From contig NZ_NIDE01000017.1 of the NCBI RefSeq assembly GCF_002197845.1, forward strand, positions 976,712 through 1,040,711: a DNA stretch of 64,000 nt. The letters are read 5' to 3'. The stretch comes from Fimbriiglobus ruber. GTDB taxonomy: Bacteria > Planctomycetota > Planctomycetia > Gemmatales > Gemmataceae. The notes under the pieces are model-generated. The model was given only the letters and a program-made list of their open reading frames with translations. It was not told the DNA's origin and made no database searches. Both the position numbers and the translations under genes were made by a program. Of this stretch, positions 54,034 through 62,285 are shown one piece after another; position 1 is the stretch's first letter; every line of letters begins with the position of its first letter.

Positions 54034-54385
54034 CACAAGAGCCTCGGCGGGCGGCGGTGCGAGTACAAGAATTGTACTCAAAACGGGCGACTTCTCGCCC
54101 GACTCGGTCACCCCGTCTTACATTCTTTGCGCTGATGTCATTATGAGCCTGCGCCCGGAACACGATCCAAAGGGCGCGAAGCGTGACTCTGGTCAACGGA
54201 CTGAAAGCCATCGCGGCCCGAACTTAACTGAATGTCAGTCAATCTTGATTGAGCAGGTGTGACCGCTAAGCAACCCGAACACCAGACCATCCCGGGCGGG
54301 CAGCTCCTTTGCTAAAATAACGGCGGACGCGGCATCCCGATTGGGCCGTCGTCCTCGCGACCGCCAGAGACGCTGGGGAAAAATC
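54034..54385. other. Intergenic region between the oxidoreductase and the HEPN module
   Basis: About 350 bp between divergent genes, without a recognisable gene. A TAAAAT-like -10 (about 54314) occurs about 70 bp before the module's first ATG, but no good -35 was found. Confidence 0.4.
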
Positions 54386-54886
54386 ATGAGCAAACCCGCG
54401 AGCCTGTCATTCAGCGAGTTTCTTCAAAACAAGGCGAAGAGTTACGAGGTGGAAGCCGGGAAGAACGGCGAAATCATCCACGAGTGGCAGGATGCCGTCG
54501 CAAAACTATTCGTCGAACTTCGTATCTGGCTCGCCAGCTCGGACCCGACGGGAGTTCTTCAGATCAGTGAGCGCAAGATCGAGGTCAAAGAGCCTCGTCT
54601 CGGTCGCTACGAGGCTCCCTGCCTGGACATTCGAGCCTTTGGCAAATGGATCGGGATCATACCGAAAGCCCGGAAAACGATTAAGTTGGCTCTCCCTCCC
54701 CAATCCGGTGCGCCCGAGCGTGCGACGGGCCGGATCGACATCACCGACGAGGTGCGCCGGTGCGTACTTTACCGCTTCTCGAACGAGAGCGGCGACGCGT
54801 GGTTCATTGAGGATGCATCTTCCGAAGATCCCCAGGAACTCACGCAGCAAAACTTTGAAGAGGCTTTAATGAGCTACTTCCAATGA
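54386..54886 (+). CDS. Hypothetical partner of the HEPN protein (possible antitoxin)
   Basis: 166 aa from ATG 54386, with GGGGAAAA upstream. Mixed alpha/beta sequence (SFSEFLQNKAKSYEVEAGKN, LEVRIWLASSDPTG-like region, WIGIIPKARKTIKLALPP, RCVLYRFSNESGDAWFIED) with no signal peptide, membrane segment or DNA-binding motif. Its stop overlaps the next start (ATGA, 4 nt), so the two proteins are translated together. Position before a HEPN protein is that of an antitoxin or regulator. No family recognised. Confidence 0.75.
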   Translation: MSKPASLSFSEFLQNKAKSYEVEAGKNGEIIHEWQDAVAKLFVELRIWLASSDPTGVLQISERKIEVKEPRLGRYEAPCLDIRAFGKWIGIIPKARKTIKLALPPQSGAPERATGRIDITDEVRRCVLYRFSNESGDAWFIEDASSEDPQELTQQNFEEALMSYFQ

Positions 54887-55497
54887 AGACTCTCAAAGAT
54901 GCTTGGCGCTCGTACGAATCAGCGAGAACGAATCTCGAACGGACGCAACGACTCGGGTACAGACACTGGAACGACGAGACACTGATCCCAGCCTCGATCT
55001 GGGACGACGAAAAGTTCAAACAACTCGAATCGTCCGACATCGTCCGCGAGACGGCACTCGCGCTACAACCGCTCGACGATCTGGGCGTCCTGGTACTATT
55101 CTCCGTGTTCGAGGCGGCCGTCCGCGACCACCTCGAAGGGGTGGTCAAACCGTTGACGATTGGATTCGGTCACCCGATTCTCCAAGATGCGGCTGAAGAC
55201 GTACTCGATGGCATCAGGCAGGGCAGTTTTGCCAACAAGGTGCTGAGCCCGTTACAAAAGCAAAAACACATTTCCCCAGAACTCAGCGACAAGATCAAGC
55301 AGGTGCGGGATTATCGGAATTGGGTCGCTCACGGCAAGCGCGAGCCGCGGCCACCGGAAATCATCAACTTGACAGCCAAGAAAGCGTTCGACAGGCTCAA
55401 AGACTTTCTCGGTATCCTCGGCATTGCGGTCGAAGCCGAGTTGGACGAAACAACCGAGTTCGGCGACATTGACGAGAAGCCCGGCTCGGGCAGGTGA
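54883..55497 (+). CDS. HEPN-motif protein, candidate toxin/RNase
   Basis: 204 aa. Mostly helical. Around 72-85 it has VLFSVFEAAVRDHLEGV (HEPN helix 1, acidic residue E77), and R145-NWVA-H150 in VRDYRNWVAHGKRE is the Rx4-6H RNase motif. Family knowledge: such RN..AH(G) HEPN proteins cut RNA in toxin-antitoxin or abortive infection systems. Overlap with the upstream gene suggests a two-gene unit. GC is close to the window average, so it is not obviously recent. Confidence 0.8.
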   Translation: MKTLKDAWRSYESARTNLERTQRLGYRHWNDETLIPASIWDDEKFKQLESSDIVRETALALQPLDDLGVLVLFSVFEAAVRDHLEGVVKPLTIGFGHPILQDAAEDVLDGIRQGSFANKVLSPLQKQKHISPELSDKIKQVRDYRNWVAHGKREPRPPEIINLTAKKAFDRLKDFLGILGIAVEAELDETTEFGDIDEKPGSGR

Positions 55498-55551
55498 GCG
55501 AATCCGGTCGGCCCCTCCTACGCAACAGTCGACCGAGTCACACAAGCAGGG

Positions 55552-56667
55552 CTAAAAGAAGATCCCCTCGCGGGTTTCGGCGACGAGCTGGTCGGTGACG
55601 GCCCGGATGCACCCGTCCGTCTTCGCGAACGTCTTCAACTGGCGGTCCGCGCTCGTTCCCCCGTCCATGATCTTGTAAGCGTACTCGACCTCTCGACGGG
55701 AGCCGAGTTCGTCGATCGCGTCCCGCAGGAACCAGTCGATCAGCTCGTGGATCACCTCCCGCGCCGGGACTTCCTTCACCTTGCCCAAGTCGATGAGTTT
55801 CCCGTCCAACCCGTACCGGACCGCCCGCCACTTGTTTTCCTCGATCAGTTCGGTCGGGTACACGCGGAACGTCATGTTGTCCTGGCGGAGCTTCCAGAGC
55901 TTCATGATGAGCGCCTGGAATAGGGCCGCGATACACACCGTCTCGTCCACCCGGGTGCAGACGTCGCAGATGCGGAACTCCAGCGTCGGGAAGCGCGAGT
56001 TGGGGCGGAGGTCGTACCAGATCTGCGTCGCGTCCGGGATACAGCGGGTGGACACCATCGTGTCGACCATGTCGGAGTATTCGTCCCACGAGCCGAACCG
56101 CGGCGGGATGCCGGACCGCGGGAAGTGGCGGAACAGGATCGACCGGTACGACTTCAGGCCCGTATTTCGGCCGGTCCAGAACGGGGAACTCGTCGCCAGG
56201 CAGAGGATGTGCGGGAGGAAATATCGGGCCACGTTCAGGCAGTCGATGAGGAAGTCTTTGTCCTCGATCCCGATGTGGACGTGCGTCCCGAAGATGAGGA
56301 GCTGCTGGGCGAGGTCGGCCATGTCCTGGCGGACGCCGAGGTACCGCTCGAACGGCGTGATTTCCTGCGTCTCCCACGCCGAGAACGGGTGCGTGCCGGC
56401 GGCCGCGATGGTCAGCCCGTGCTTGCCCAACACGTCGAGGACCGTCCGCCGCAACCGGACCAGTTCCTGCCGCGCCTCGGCCGGCGTGCGGCAGACCGCC
56501 GTCCCCACCTCGACGACCGACTGGTGCAGTTCGGCCTTGATCTGCCCGGTATACCGGGGGTCGTGGTCTTCCAGGATGCGCGTGATGAACGACTTCAGCT
56601 CGCCCGTCTTGGGATCGATGATTTGATACTCTTCCTCGATCCCGATTGTTAGCGACGGGGCGCGCAT
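55552..56667 (-). CDS. ybdK: Carboxylate-amine ligase, YbdK family (glutamate-cysteine ligase type 2)
   Basis: 371 aa. GCS2 signature: LTIGIEEEYQIIDPKTGELK at the start, AELHQSVVEVGTAVC, GTHPFSAWETQ, FGTHVHIGI and SSPFWTGRNTGLKSYR. ATP-grasp-like fold that joins a carboxylate to an amine; some members show weak gamma-glutamylcysteine synthetase activity, so the substrate is open. Cytoplasmic. The gene converges on the HEPN module (54 bp between stops). Confidence 0.94.
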   Translation of the reverse strand: MRAPSLTIGIEEEYQIIDPKTGELKSFITRILEDHDPRYTGQIKAELHQSVVEVGTAVCRTPAEARQELVRLRRTVLDVLGKHGLTIAAAGTHPFSAWETQEITPFERYLGVRQDMADLAQQLLIFGTHVHIGIEDKDFLIDCLNVARYFLPHILCLATSSPFWTGRNTGLKSYRSILFRHFPRSGIPPRFGSWDEYSDMVDTMVSTRCIPDATQIWYDLRPNSRFPTLEFRICDVCTRVDETVCIAALFQALIMKLWKLRQDNMTFRVYPTELIEENKWRAVRYGLDGKLIDLGKVKEVPAREVIHELIDWFLRDAIDELGSRREVEYAYKIMDGGTSADRQLKTFAKTDGCIRAVTDQLVAETREGIFF

Positions 56668-57219
56668 GGGGTGTTACCGAGGGGCGGGGGACGATGGGGG
56701 CTCGTGCGCGGGTCGCACATCGGATGAACGGACCCGGTATCGACACTTGCGCGGTCGGAAAGGCGGCCGGTCGGGGCTCACGAGACAACAGGTCGCCCCA
56801 ATCCCCGCTGCCGGGGAAGAAGGGCACGCCTTCCCCATTCTGCCATCCGGCGGCCGGGAGTACGCCCGTAATTTGAGCAATTTGCCGAGATTGGGCCGCC
56901 GTGGAAAAACGCGGACCGCCCGATTGCCGATGTTATTGTTCCCGCGACGAACCCGCCGTCGCTCGCGGTTCGGGCGTCGGCAACGATCACATGCCCAGTC
57001 CGAACCGCGCCTCCGGAACGTTAACCCCCACCTTCCTGGCTTGCGGGAGTGCTCTGAGCGGCCGGGCCACGCAAAAGCGTCTTTTCCCGCAACGATTACA
57101 TGAATGTCTCCAATCGCTCGCCAACACGTTGACGCAGCCGCTTTGACGGACCCCCGCGCGAGCATAACATGGACACCGACGGCGCGAGGGAGCCTGTAGT
57201 CCGCGAGGACGGATCGTCT
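56668..57219. other. Intergenic region between YbdK-type gene and zinc-ribbon protein
   Basis: About 550 bp with no convincing gene. A long Arg/Pro/Ser-rich minus-strand frame (56674-57231) is opposite GC-rich noncoding sequence and is rejected. Promoters of the two divergent genes are expected here. Confidence 0.4.
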
Positions 57220-58473
57220 ATGCCCGACCACGAATTACGGTGTCCGCAGTGTGGAACCCCGATCCCGGCGGCCGCCGACCCCCACGACGGGGCGGTCCGC
57301 TGTCCGAGTTGCGGGGCCGAGATCGCGGAAATCGCGGCCGACGCTCATTCCCCTCCCCGGGACGACCCGCCACACCCGGCTCTTGATGCCTCACCCCCGT
57401 CGTTGTCCGAATCGCCCGCGGCTTCCGACATGCCGTTGATGTCGCTGGGAATCGAGTCGTGGTTTCAGGACGGCGAGCGCGAGCGGCAAGAATCCATCCC
57501 GGTGCCGGCGGGCGAACCGTCACTCTCGGCGCTGGATAGCCTAGGACTCGAACCGTCCCCGGAGCCGCGGACACCTCCCGGTCGGGAGGAACCCGCGCCG
57601 TTGTCGACAGAAGTGCCGGCGGTTGCCGCGCTGGAACAGTTGGCGCCGGTTCCTTCAGAGGTGCCGCCACCTTCAGACGAGCCCGCGCCGGAAATCGCCG
57701 CGCTGGAACAGTTCGCGCCGGTTCCCTCGGAAGCGCCGCCGCCGCCGCCATCGGCAGACGAACCTGCACCGGAAATCGCCGCGCCTACACTTGAGGAGAA
57801 GCCCGCGCTCGACTCTGCGAAATTGCTTTTGTCCGGCCCGCCAGACCCGCCCCCATTGCCAGACGACGAACTGCAAATCCTCGACACTCCGGCCGAGTCG
57901 CCGGCCGCCTTGCCGTCCGGCCTTCCTCCCATCCCGTCAGTCGTAGGCGTCCGGCCGCACGCGACCGAACCGGGCAACGACATCCCGGTCGCGCGCCCGA
58001 CCGCACGCCGGGTTTCGAGTTCCAATGATCCCCCTTTGGTTCGGCCGGCACGACGGGCGATGCCGGTCAGCGCCGCGGGATCGGCCGCGTCGGTAACCGA
58101 CCTGCCCGAAGCCGTGCCGTTGGCCCCCGAGCCGCGGGTCGCGCGGGGTGCCCCCGCCGCACCGCGGGCGCCCCGAACCGAGCCGCCCGCGCCCCGCTCG
58201 CGAGCGCTGACTCAGGTGCCGCTCCCGCCGGTGCGGGACGATCTCCCGGTGCGGCCGAAGCCGCGGGTCGGTACCGTCATTGTGGTACTCTTCTTGCTGT
58301 TCCTGGGCTTCGTCGGCGGGCTCTCAGTGTTGCTGGTCGCGCTGCTGGTCGGGTTTAAAAAGGTGTCCCGCCCGCAAAAAGCCGAAAACGGCCCCCCGGT
58401 CGAACTACGGGTCGAACTACGGGCGGCTCCAGCCAGGTTCGTGGTGCCCGCGAGCGGGACGGAGCGAAGGTAA
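57220..58473 (+). CDS. Zinc-ribbon, proline-rich, single-TM protein
   Basis: 417 aa from ATG 57220 (GAGG about 12 nt upstream; an upstream ATG at 57169 adds 17 residues). N-terminal zinc ribbon (HELRCPQCGTPI, VRCPSCGAEI). A long Pro/Glu/Ala-rich region includes a duplicated block (AALEQLAPVPSE... and AALEQFAPVPSE..., about 24 residues apart in phase), then a basic segment and one membrane helix (about 350-375). Structure like the zinc-ribbon/TM gene at 42865-43341. Likely a cytoplasmic sensor or scaffold tethered to the membrane. Confidence 0.82.
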   Translation: MPDHELRCPQCGTPIPAAADPHDGAVRCPSCGAEIAEIAADAHSPPRDDPPHPALDASPPSLSESPAASDMPLMSLGIESWFQDGERERQESIPVPAGEPSLSALDSLGLEPSPEPRTPPGREEPAPLSTEVPAVAALEQLAPVPSEVPPPSDEPAPEIAALEQFAPVPSEAPPPPPSADEPAPEIAAPTLEEKPALDSAKLLLSGPPDPPPLPDDELQILDTPAESPAALPSGLPPIPSVVGVRPHATEPGNDIPVARPTARRVSSSNDPPLVRPARRAMPVSAAGSAASVTDLPEAVPLAPEPRVARGAPAAPRAPRTEPPAPRSRALTQVPLPPVRDDLPVRPKPRVGTVIVVLFLLFLGFVGGLSVLLVALLVGFKKVSRPQKAENGPPVELRVELRAAPARFVVPASGTERR

Positions 58474-58516
58474 CCGGACGAAAGCGGCCGGTTACCGGGA
58501 AACGTGAGTACGTGTC

Positions 58517-59215
58517 TTGAAATACAGCCTGGTGTTCCTGGCACTGGCGACCGCGAACGTGTTCGCGGGTCTCGCGGCGTGGGACGTACTCGGGTGGGGT
58601 AGCGTTCTCTTTTTCGGCTTTGCGGTCACGTCCGGGCTACTTGCTTTGGCGTATGCCGGGGTATGCGGGCGCGGGTTAGGGAAGCGGGCGGACGGCCGAC
58701 ATTCGGTCGCGGGCTGGGCGGCGTTCGGCCCCTATTTCTTGCTCAGTGTGGCGACCTTTTGGGCGTACCGCTGCTTTTCCCGAGAGTGTGCGTTCGCACG
58801 GGTCGTTCCCAATCTTTACTTCGGCCGGCGGTTGACGCCCGGCGAAGCCCGGGCTGTGACGTGGGTTCGAGTTCTGGACCTGGCCGCCGAGTTCACCGAG
58901 ACCCGACCGCTCCGCGAGTCGCCGGGCTATCGCTCGATACCAGTCCTGGACACGACCGCCCCGACCGAATCGCAACTGCGGGCAGCCATCGGCGAGATCG
59001 AAGCCGGTGTGAGGTCCGGCCCGGTGTACGTTCACTGCGCTTTGGGGCACGGCCGCAGCGCGTGTGTCGTCGTCGCGTACCTGCTCTCGACCGGTCACGT
59101 TGCCCGGGCCGCCGACGGCGTCCGCTTACTGCGGTCGCTGCGCCCCGGCGTTCGTCTCAACGCGGCTCAGAATCGTGGGGCGCGAGCTTTCGAGTCGGGG
59201 GGGCCGGAGGCGTAG
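58517..59215 (+). CDS. Membrane-anchored dual-specificity phosphatase-like protein
   Basis: 232 aa from a TTG at 58517. Hydrophobic helices about 4-25, 28-50 and 67-85, then a phosphatase domain: D145 as candidate general acid in IPVLDTTAPT, and the signature HCALGHGRS with C174 and R180 (Cx5R). Related to PTPMT1/dual-specificity phosphatases, which act on phospho-residues or phosphatidylglycerophosphate. Its end overlaps the convergent pssA by 59 bp. TTG starts are less common, so the exact N-terminus is uncertain. Confidence 0.85.
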   Translation: MKYSLVFLALATANVFAGLAAWDVLGWGSVLFFGFAVTSGLLALAYAGVCGRGLGKRADGRHSVAGWAAFGPYFLLSVATFWAYRCFSRECAFARVVPNLYFGRRLTPGEARAVTWVRVLDLAAEFTETRPLRESPGYRSIPVLDTTAPTESQLRAAIGEIEAGVRSGPVYVHCALGHGRSACVVVAYLLSTGHVARAADGVRLLRSLRPGVRLNAAQNRGARAFESGGPEA

Positions 59216-60104
59216 TGCCCCCTCCCGTCGCGCCCCCGTCTTGACCGTTGCTTCCGGTGGGCCGCGGCCACGGCTCCTTGTTCGGAGCGGGTTGGAGGTC
59301 CATCGGCCCGAATCCTAACATTCGGCGCAGGTATCGGTCCCACAGGGCCAGGGTCGGGGTCGCGAACGCGTACCAGCAGGCCAGTAGGGGGACCGCGACC
59401 CGCGGCACGGCCACGACGACTGCTGCCGCGAAGACCATCTTGATGAGGAACGCCCCGCTCCGCGGCTTGCGGAAGAGCCGGTGGAGCATGTGCATGTACC
59501 TGACCTTCGACACCATCAGGCACGCGACGCCAAATGTGATGAGCGGCAAAATCCGGCTCACCCACACGTCCAAATCCGGCAGGTCCGCCCATTCCTCCCC
59601 GCTCGACAGCAGTTGTGGGCCGAACAGCATGATCGGGAACGACGCCACCACCGCCGCCGCGGCCGGGGAGGGGAGCCCGCAGAAGACGCCCGGCTGGTGG
59701 TCTTCTTCCGACTCCACGTTGTACCTGGCCAGCCGCAGCACCGTGCAAATCACGTACAATCCCGCGGCTACCCACAACACCCGCGGGTGGTACATGTGCG
59801 GCTGCGACAGTTCGAGCATCAGGATCGCCGGCGCCGCCCCGAAACTGATCGCGTCGCAAAGCGAATCCAGTTGGGCCCCGAACTCGGTCGTCTGGTTCGT
59901 CCAGCGGGCGGCGGCCCCGTCGAACCCGTCGAACACCATTGCCAAAAAGATCAGGCAGCCGGCGACGAATAGGGACGTGGGCGTGTCGTGGTTGGTCCAC
60001 TTCGCGGCGAACGTGATCGCCCCGAACCCGCACACCGCGTTCCCGAGCGTGAGCAGAGTCGGCAGGACGGCGAAGACCTTCCGGCGGGGGGCGCTGATCT
60101 TAAT
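59157..60104 (-). CDS. pssA: CDP-diacylglycerol-serine O-phosphatidyltransferase, probable ATT start
   Basis: 315 aa. CDP-alcohol phosphatidyltransferase motif DGAAARWTNQTTEFGAQLD plus SLCD fits D-G-x2-A-R-x8-G-x3-D-x3-D exactly. The family-like N-terminus PRRKVFAVLPTLLTLGNAVCG has no ATG, GTG or TTG before it back to an in-frame stop at 60168. The likely start is ATT at 60104, with GGAGG 6 nt upstream, overlapping the psd stop (CATTAAG). Makes phosphatidylserine for psd. At least six membrane helices. Ends with a long Pro/Gly-rich tail that overlaps the phosphatase gene. Confidence 0.9.
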   Translation of the reverse strand: MKISAPRRKVFAVLPTLLTLGNAVCGFGAITFAAKWTNHDTPTSLFVAGCLIFLAMVFDGFDGAAARWTNQTTEFGAQLDSLCDAISFGAAPAILMLELSQPHMYHPRVLWVAAGLYVICTVLRLARYNVESEEDHQPGVFCGLPSPAAAAVVASFPIMLFGPQLLSSGEEWADLPDLDVWVSRILPLITFGVACLMVSKVRYMHMLHRLFRKPRSGAFLIKMVFAAAVVVAVPRVAVPLLACWYAFATPTLALWDRYLRRMLGFGPMDLQPAPNKEPWPRPTGSNGQDGGATGGGTTPPAPPTRKLAPHDSEPR

Positions 60105-61149
60105 GGGCGTCCTCCCGGCCGGCGGCGGGAGCCCCGGCGTATGACGCCAGGACTGTCGCCCCGGCCTTCACCTTGTCCCCGATCCGCGCCCGGATCGTCA
60201 ACCCGGCCTCCCGAGGTAACACCAGCTCGGTCCGCGACCCGAGTTTGATCATCCCGAACGTTTCACCCCGGCCCAGATCGTCCCCAGGCTTCAGCCAGCA
60301 CACGATCCGGCGGGCGAGCGCCCCGGCGATCTGGCGGACGACGTACCGCCGGTACGGGGCGGCCGTCTCCTGCATCCGGAGCGCCAACTGCTCGTTCTCC
60401 AAGACCGACGCCGCCCGGAGGGCGTTCAGGTACTTCCCGGCCTTGTACCGCAGTCCGATGACTCGCCCGGCCACCGGCGCCCGGTTCAGGTGGACGTTGA
60501 AGATCGAGAGAAAAATCCCGATCTGGACCGCCGGCCCGCCGACGAACTCATCGAACTCAAGCTCGTCGATCGCGACAAGTGTCCCGTCCGCCGGGGAAAC
60601 CACCAGCCCGGGTTCGACCGGAATCCGGCGGGGCGGGTTGCGGAAAAACCAGACGATCAGTAACCCGATCACCACGACCGTCGCCACCACCAGCCACCCG
60701 ATGACCTGGAGAGGTAAAGGGATCTCGGCACCGGCGTAAGCCAGCCCAGCTGACAACCCGGCCGCCGGGAGAAAAGTCAGCGCCGAAAAGACCAGCAGCT
60801 CGGCCAGGCCGGCGCGGGCGAACGGGATGCGGTCCCGCCACCGGAACGGGTCGTCCTGGGGCTCCCAGTAATACCCCCCCTGGTTCCGGTAGTATTTCAG
60901 GTCGCGGGGGTCGAGGACCTCGTGGGGGCACCCGTTGTAATCCCCCTTGCGGAGGGCGGCCATCCGCCGGACGTACCCGGGGCGGAATGTTTTCAACCAA
61001 AACCGCCGCCACCGGCCCCAGGCCAGTTCCAGCCGGCAAACGACCCCGCCGCCGGGCTGAATCCACGTCAACTTCGGGTCCATCGGTTCGAGCGGAAGCA
61101 GCCCGGGGGGACGCGGCGGCGCGGGCGGGTCGGTGGAAACGACTGTCAT
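60100..61149 (-). CDS. psd: Phosphatidylserine decarboxylase with N-terminal extension
   Basis: 349 aa. Short-type (archaetidylserine-like) decarboxylase: FFRNPPRRIPVEPGLVVSPADG, NVHLNRAPVAGRV and the self-cleavage site LGS with G304/S305 in IKLGSRTELVLP (pyruvoyl from S305). Residues 1-110 are a soluble extension with no known match (LDPRDLKYYRNQGGYYW), followed by two helices (about 113-140 and 147-168). Converts phosphatidylserine to phosphatidylethanolamine. It overlaps the pssA start and follows the methyltransferase gene by 63 bp. Confidence 0.95.
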   Translation of the reverse strand: MTVVSTDPPAPPRPPGLLPLEPMDPKLTWIQPGGGVVCRLELAWGRWRRFWLKTFRPGYVRRMAALRKGDYNGCPHEVLDPRDLKYYRNQGGYYWEPQDDPFRWRDRIPFARAGLAELLVFSALTFLPAAGLSAGLAYAGAEIPLPLQVIGWLVVATVVVIGLLIVWFFRNPPRRIPVEPGLVVSPADGTLVAIDELEFDEFVGGPAVQIGIFLSIFNVHLNRAPVAGRVIGLRYKAGKYLNALRAASVLENEQLALRMQETAAPYRRYVVRQIAGALARRIVCWLKPGDDLGRGETFGMIKLGSRTELVLPREAGLTIRARIGDKVKAGATVLASYAGAPAAGREDAH

Positions 61150-61212
61150 TCGGACTCCGGAATTGGTGAGGACCGGAGCGGGCGGTCAGGCGTTCGCCCG
61201 CCGGGGGTCGAC

Positions 61213-61779
61213 TCACTCATCGCGGGTAAACGAGAGTACGATGGCCGGCGGGATGTTCCGCCAAACGCGCCGGTGCGGGAGCCACCGGAAGCCGACCGTG
61301 TCGAACCGCCGCCACGCCCGCCTAAAGTACGTGAATTGTATGTACCGGCGGCCGGGTCGGAGTACCGCCGCCACCGACGCCAGGATCTTCTGCGGCAGGT
61401 CGCCGGGCAGCGACAGCAGCGGCAGCCCGCTGACCACGGCCGCGACATCCGACGGGCTGAGCCCGAGGTTGGTCAGGTGTTCGTCCAACCGGGACGCGCA
61501 TCCGTTTACCACGGTCAGTCCGGGCACGGCCGCGGAGAGGTGGGAGGCGAACACGTCGTTCACCTCGACCGCCACGACGCGGGCGTGGGGGAACCGGCGG
61601 ACCAATTCGCGACTGAATACGCCCGTCCCCGGCCCGAGTTCGAGGATCACCTGGCCGCGGGCGACCTCGCCCACGGCGTCGGTCATCGCCCGCGCGAGGG
61701 GGTCGCCGCTCGGGGCGACGGCCCCGGTGACCCGCCACCGGCGGACGATCTGCCCGAGGAACATCATCGTTTCCCGCAT
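61213..61779 (-). CDS. Phospholipid N-methyltransferase-like SAM enzyme (PmtA type)
   Basis: 188 aa from ATG 61779; a GTG at 61800 is an alternative. SAM motif I ILELGPGTGVFSRELVRRFP, motif II-type VVAVEVNDVFASHL, then VVSGLPLLSLPGDLPQ. This pattern is that of PmtA/KsgA-like phospholipid N-methyltransferases, which turn phosphatidylethanolamine into methylated forms and phosphatidylcholine. Operon context with psd and pssA (same strand) strongly supports that role, but RNA methyltransferases share the fold. Confidence 0.85.
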   Translation of the reverse strand: MRETMMFLGQIVRRWRVTGAVAPSGDPLARAMTDAVGEVARGQVILELGPGTGVFSRELVRRFPHARVVAVEVNDVFASHLSAAVPGLTVVNGCASRLDEHLTNLGLSPSDVAAVVSGLPLLSLPGDLPQKILASVAAVLRPGRRYIQFTYFRRAWRRFDTVGFRWLPHRRVWRNIPPAIVLSFTRDE

Positions 61780-62285
61780 CGGCTCGCTCCGGGAAAGCAC
61801 CCGAGACGGCTCCCGCCAGCCGGATCGCCGGCCGGTTTCTGGGATGCCGTCTTTCGGTGCCCGTCCCCACCCTCTGGGTCGTACCTCTCGGTGTAGGAAT
61901 CAGCGGACGCGGGGCGAGGGCGAGAATGGATCTAACTGGTGGGAGATTCGGGCGGGACACGCACTTTCGCGGTCGGGTAAGAACGGGCGAGCGTCGAAAG
62001 ACGGTTCGCCGCGGTTGCGATCGGTTGCGGCATCGAACGGACGCCGAGCAGCCTCGCGTCACGCCGTCTGCTGGTGGAAGGCGAGTTACGGAACGAACCG
62101 CTCGCGGGGGCGCCGATTCATCGAACGGATGACCGTGAACGTCAGTTGCAAGGCCCAAGAGCGGAGCATCCTGACCTTTTTCTTGGACGCAATCGCTGCC
62201 GCCCGAACCGGCGCCCGGTCACTTCACTCATCCCCTTCACTGGTTGAACGCTTGCCGTCATTTCCCCACGTCGAAATATTGCTAT
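61780..62285. other. Intergenic region before the phospholipid operon
   Basis: About 505 bp with no supported gene. Several Arg-rich frames lie opposite each other and are rejected. The operon promoter should lie near 61780-61900. The GC content falls towards 62200, marking the start of a low-GC segment. Confidence 0.4.

Noticed and set aside
56674-57231. 185-codon minus-strand frame in the gap before the zinc-ribbon gene
   Set aside because: Arg/Ser/Pro/Cys-rich with no coding pattern or motif and overlapping the next gene's start.
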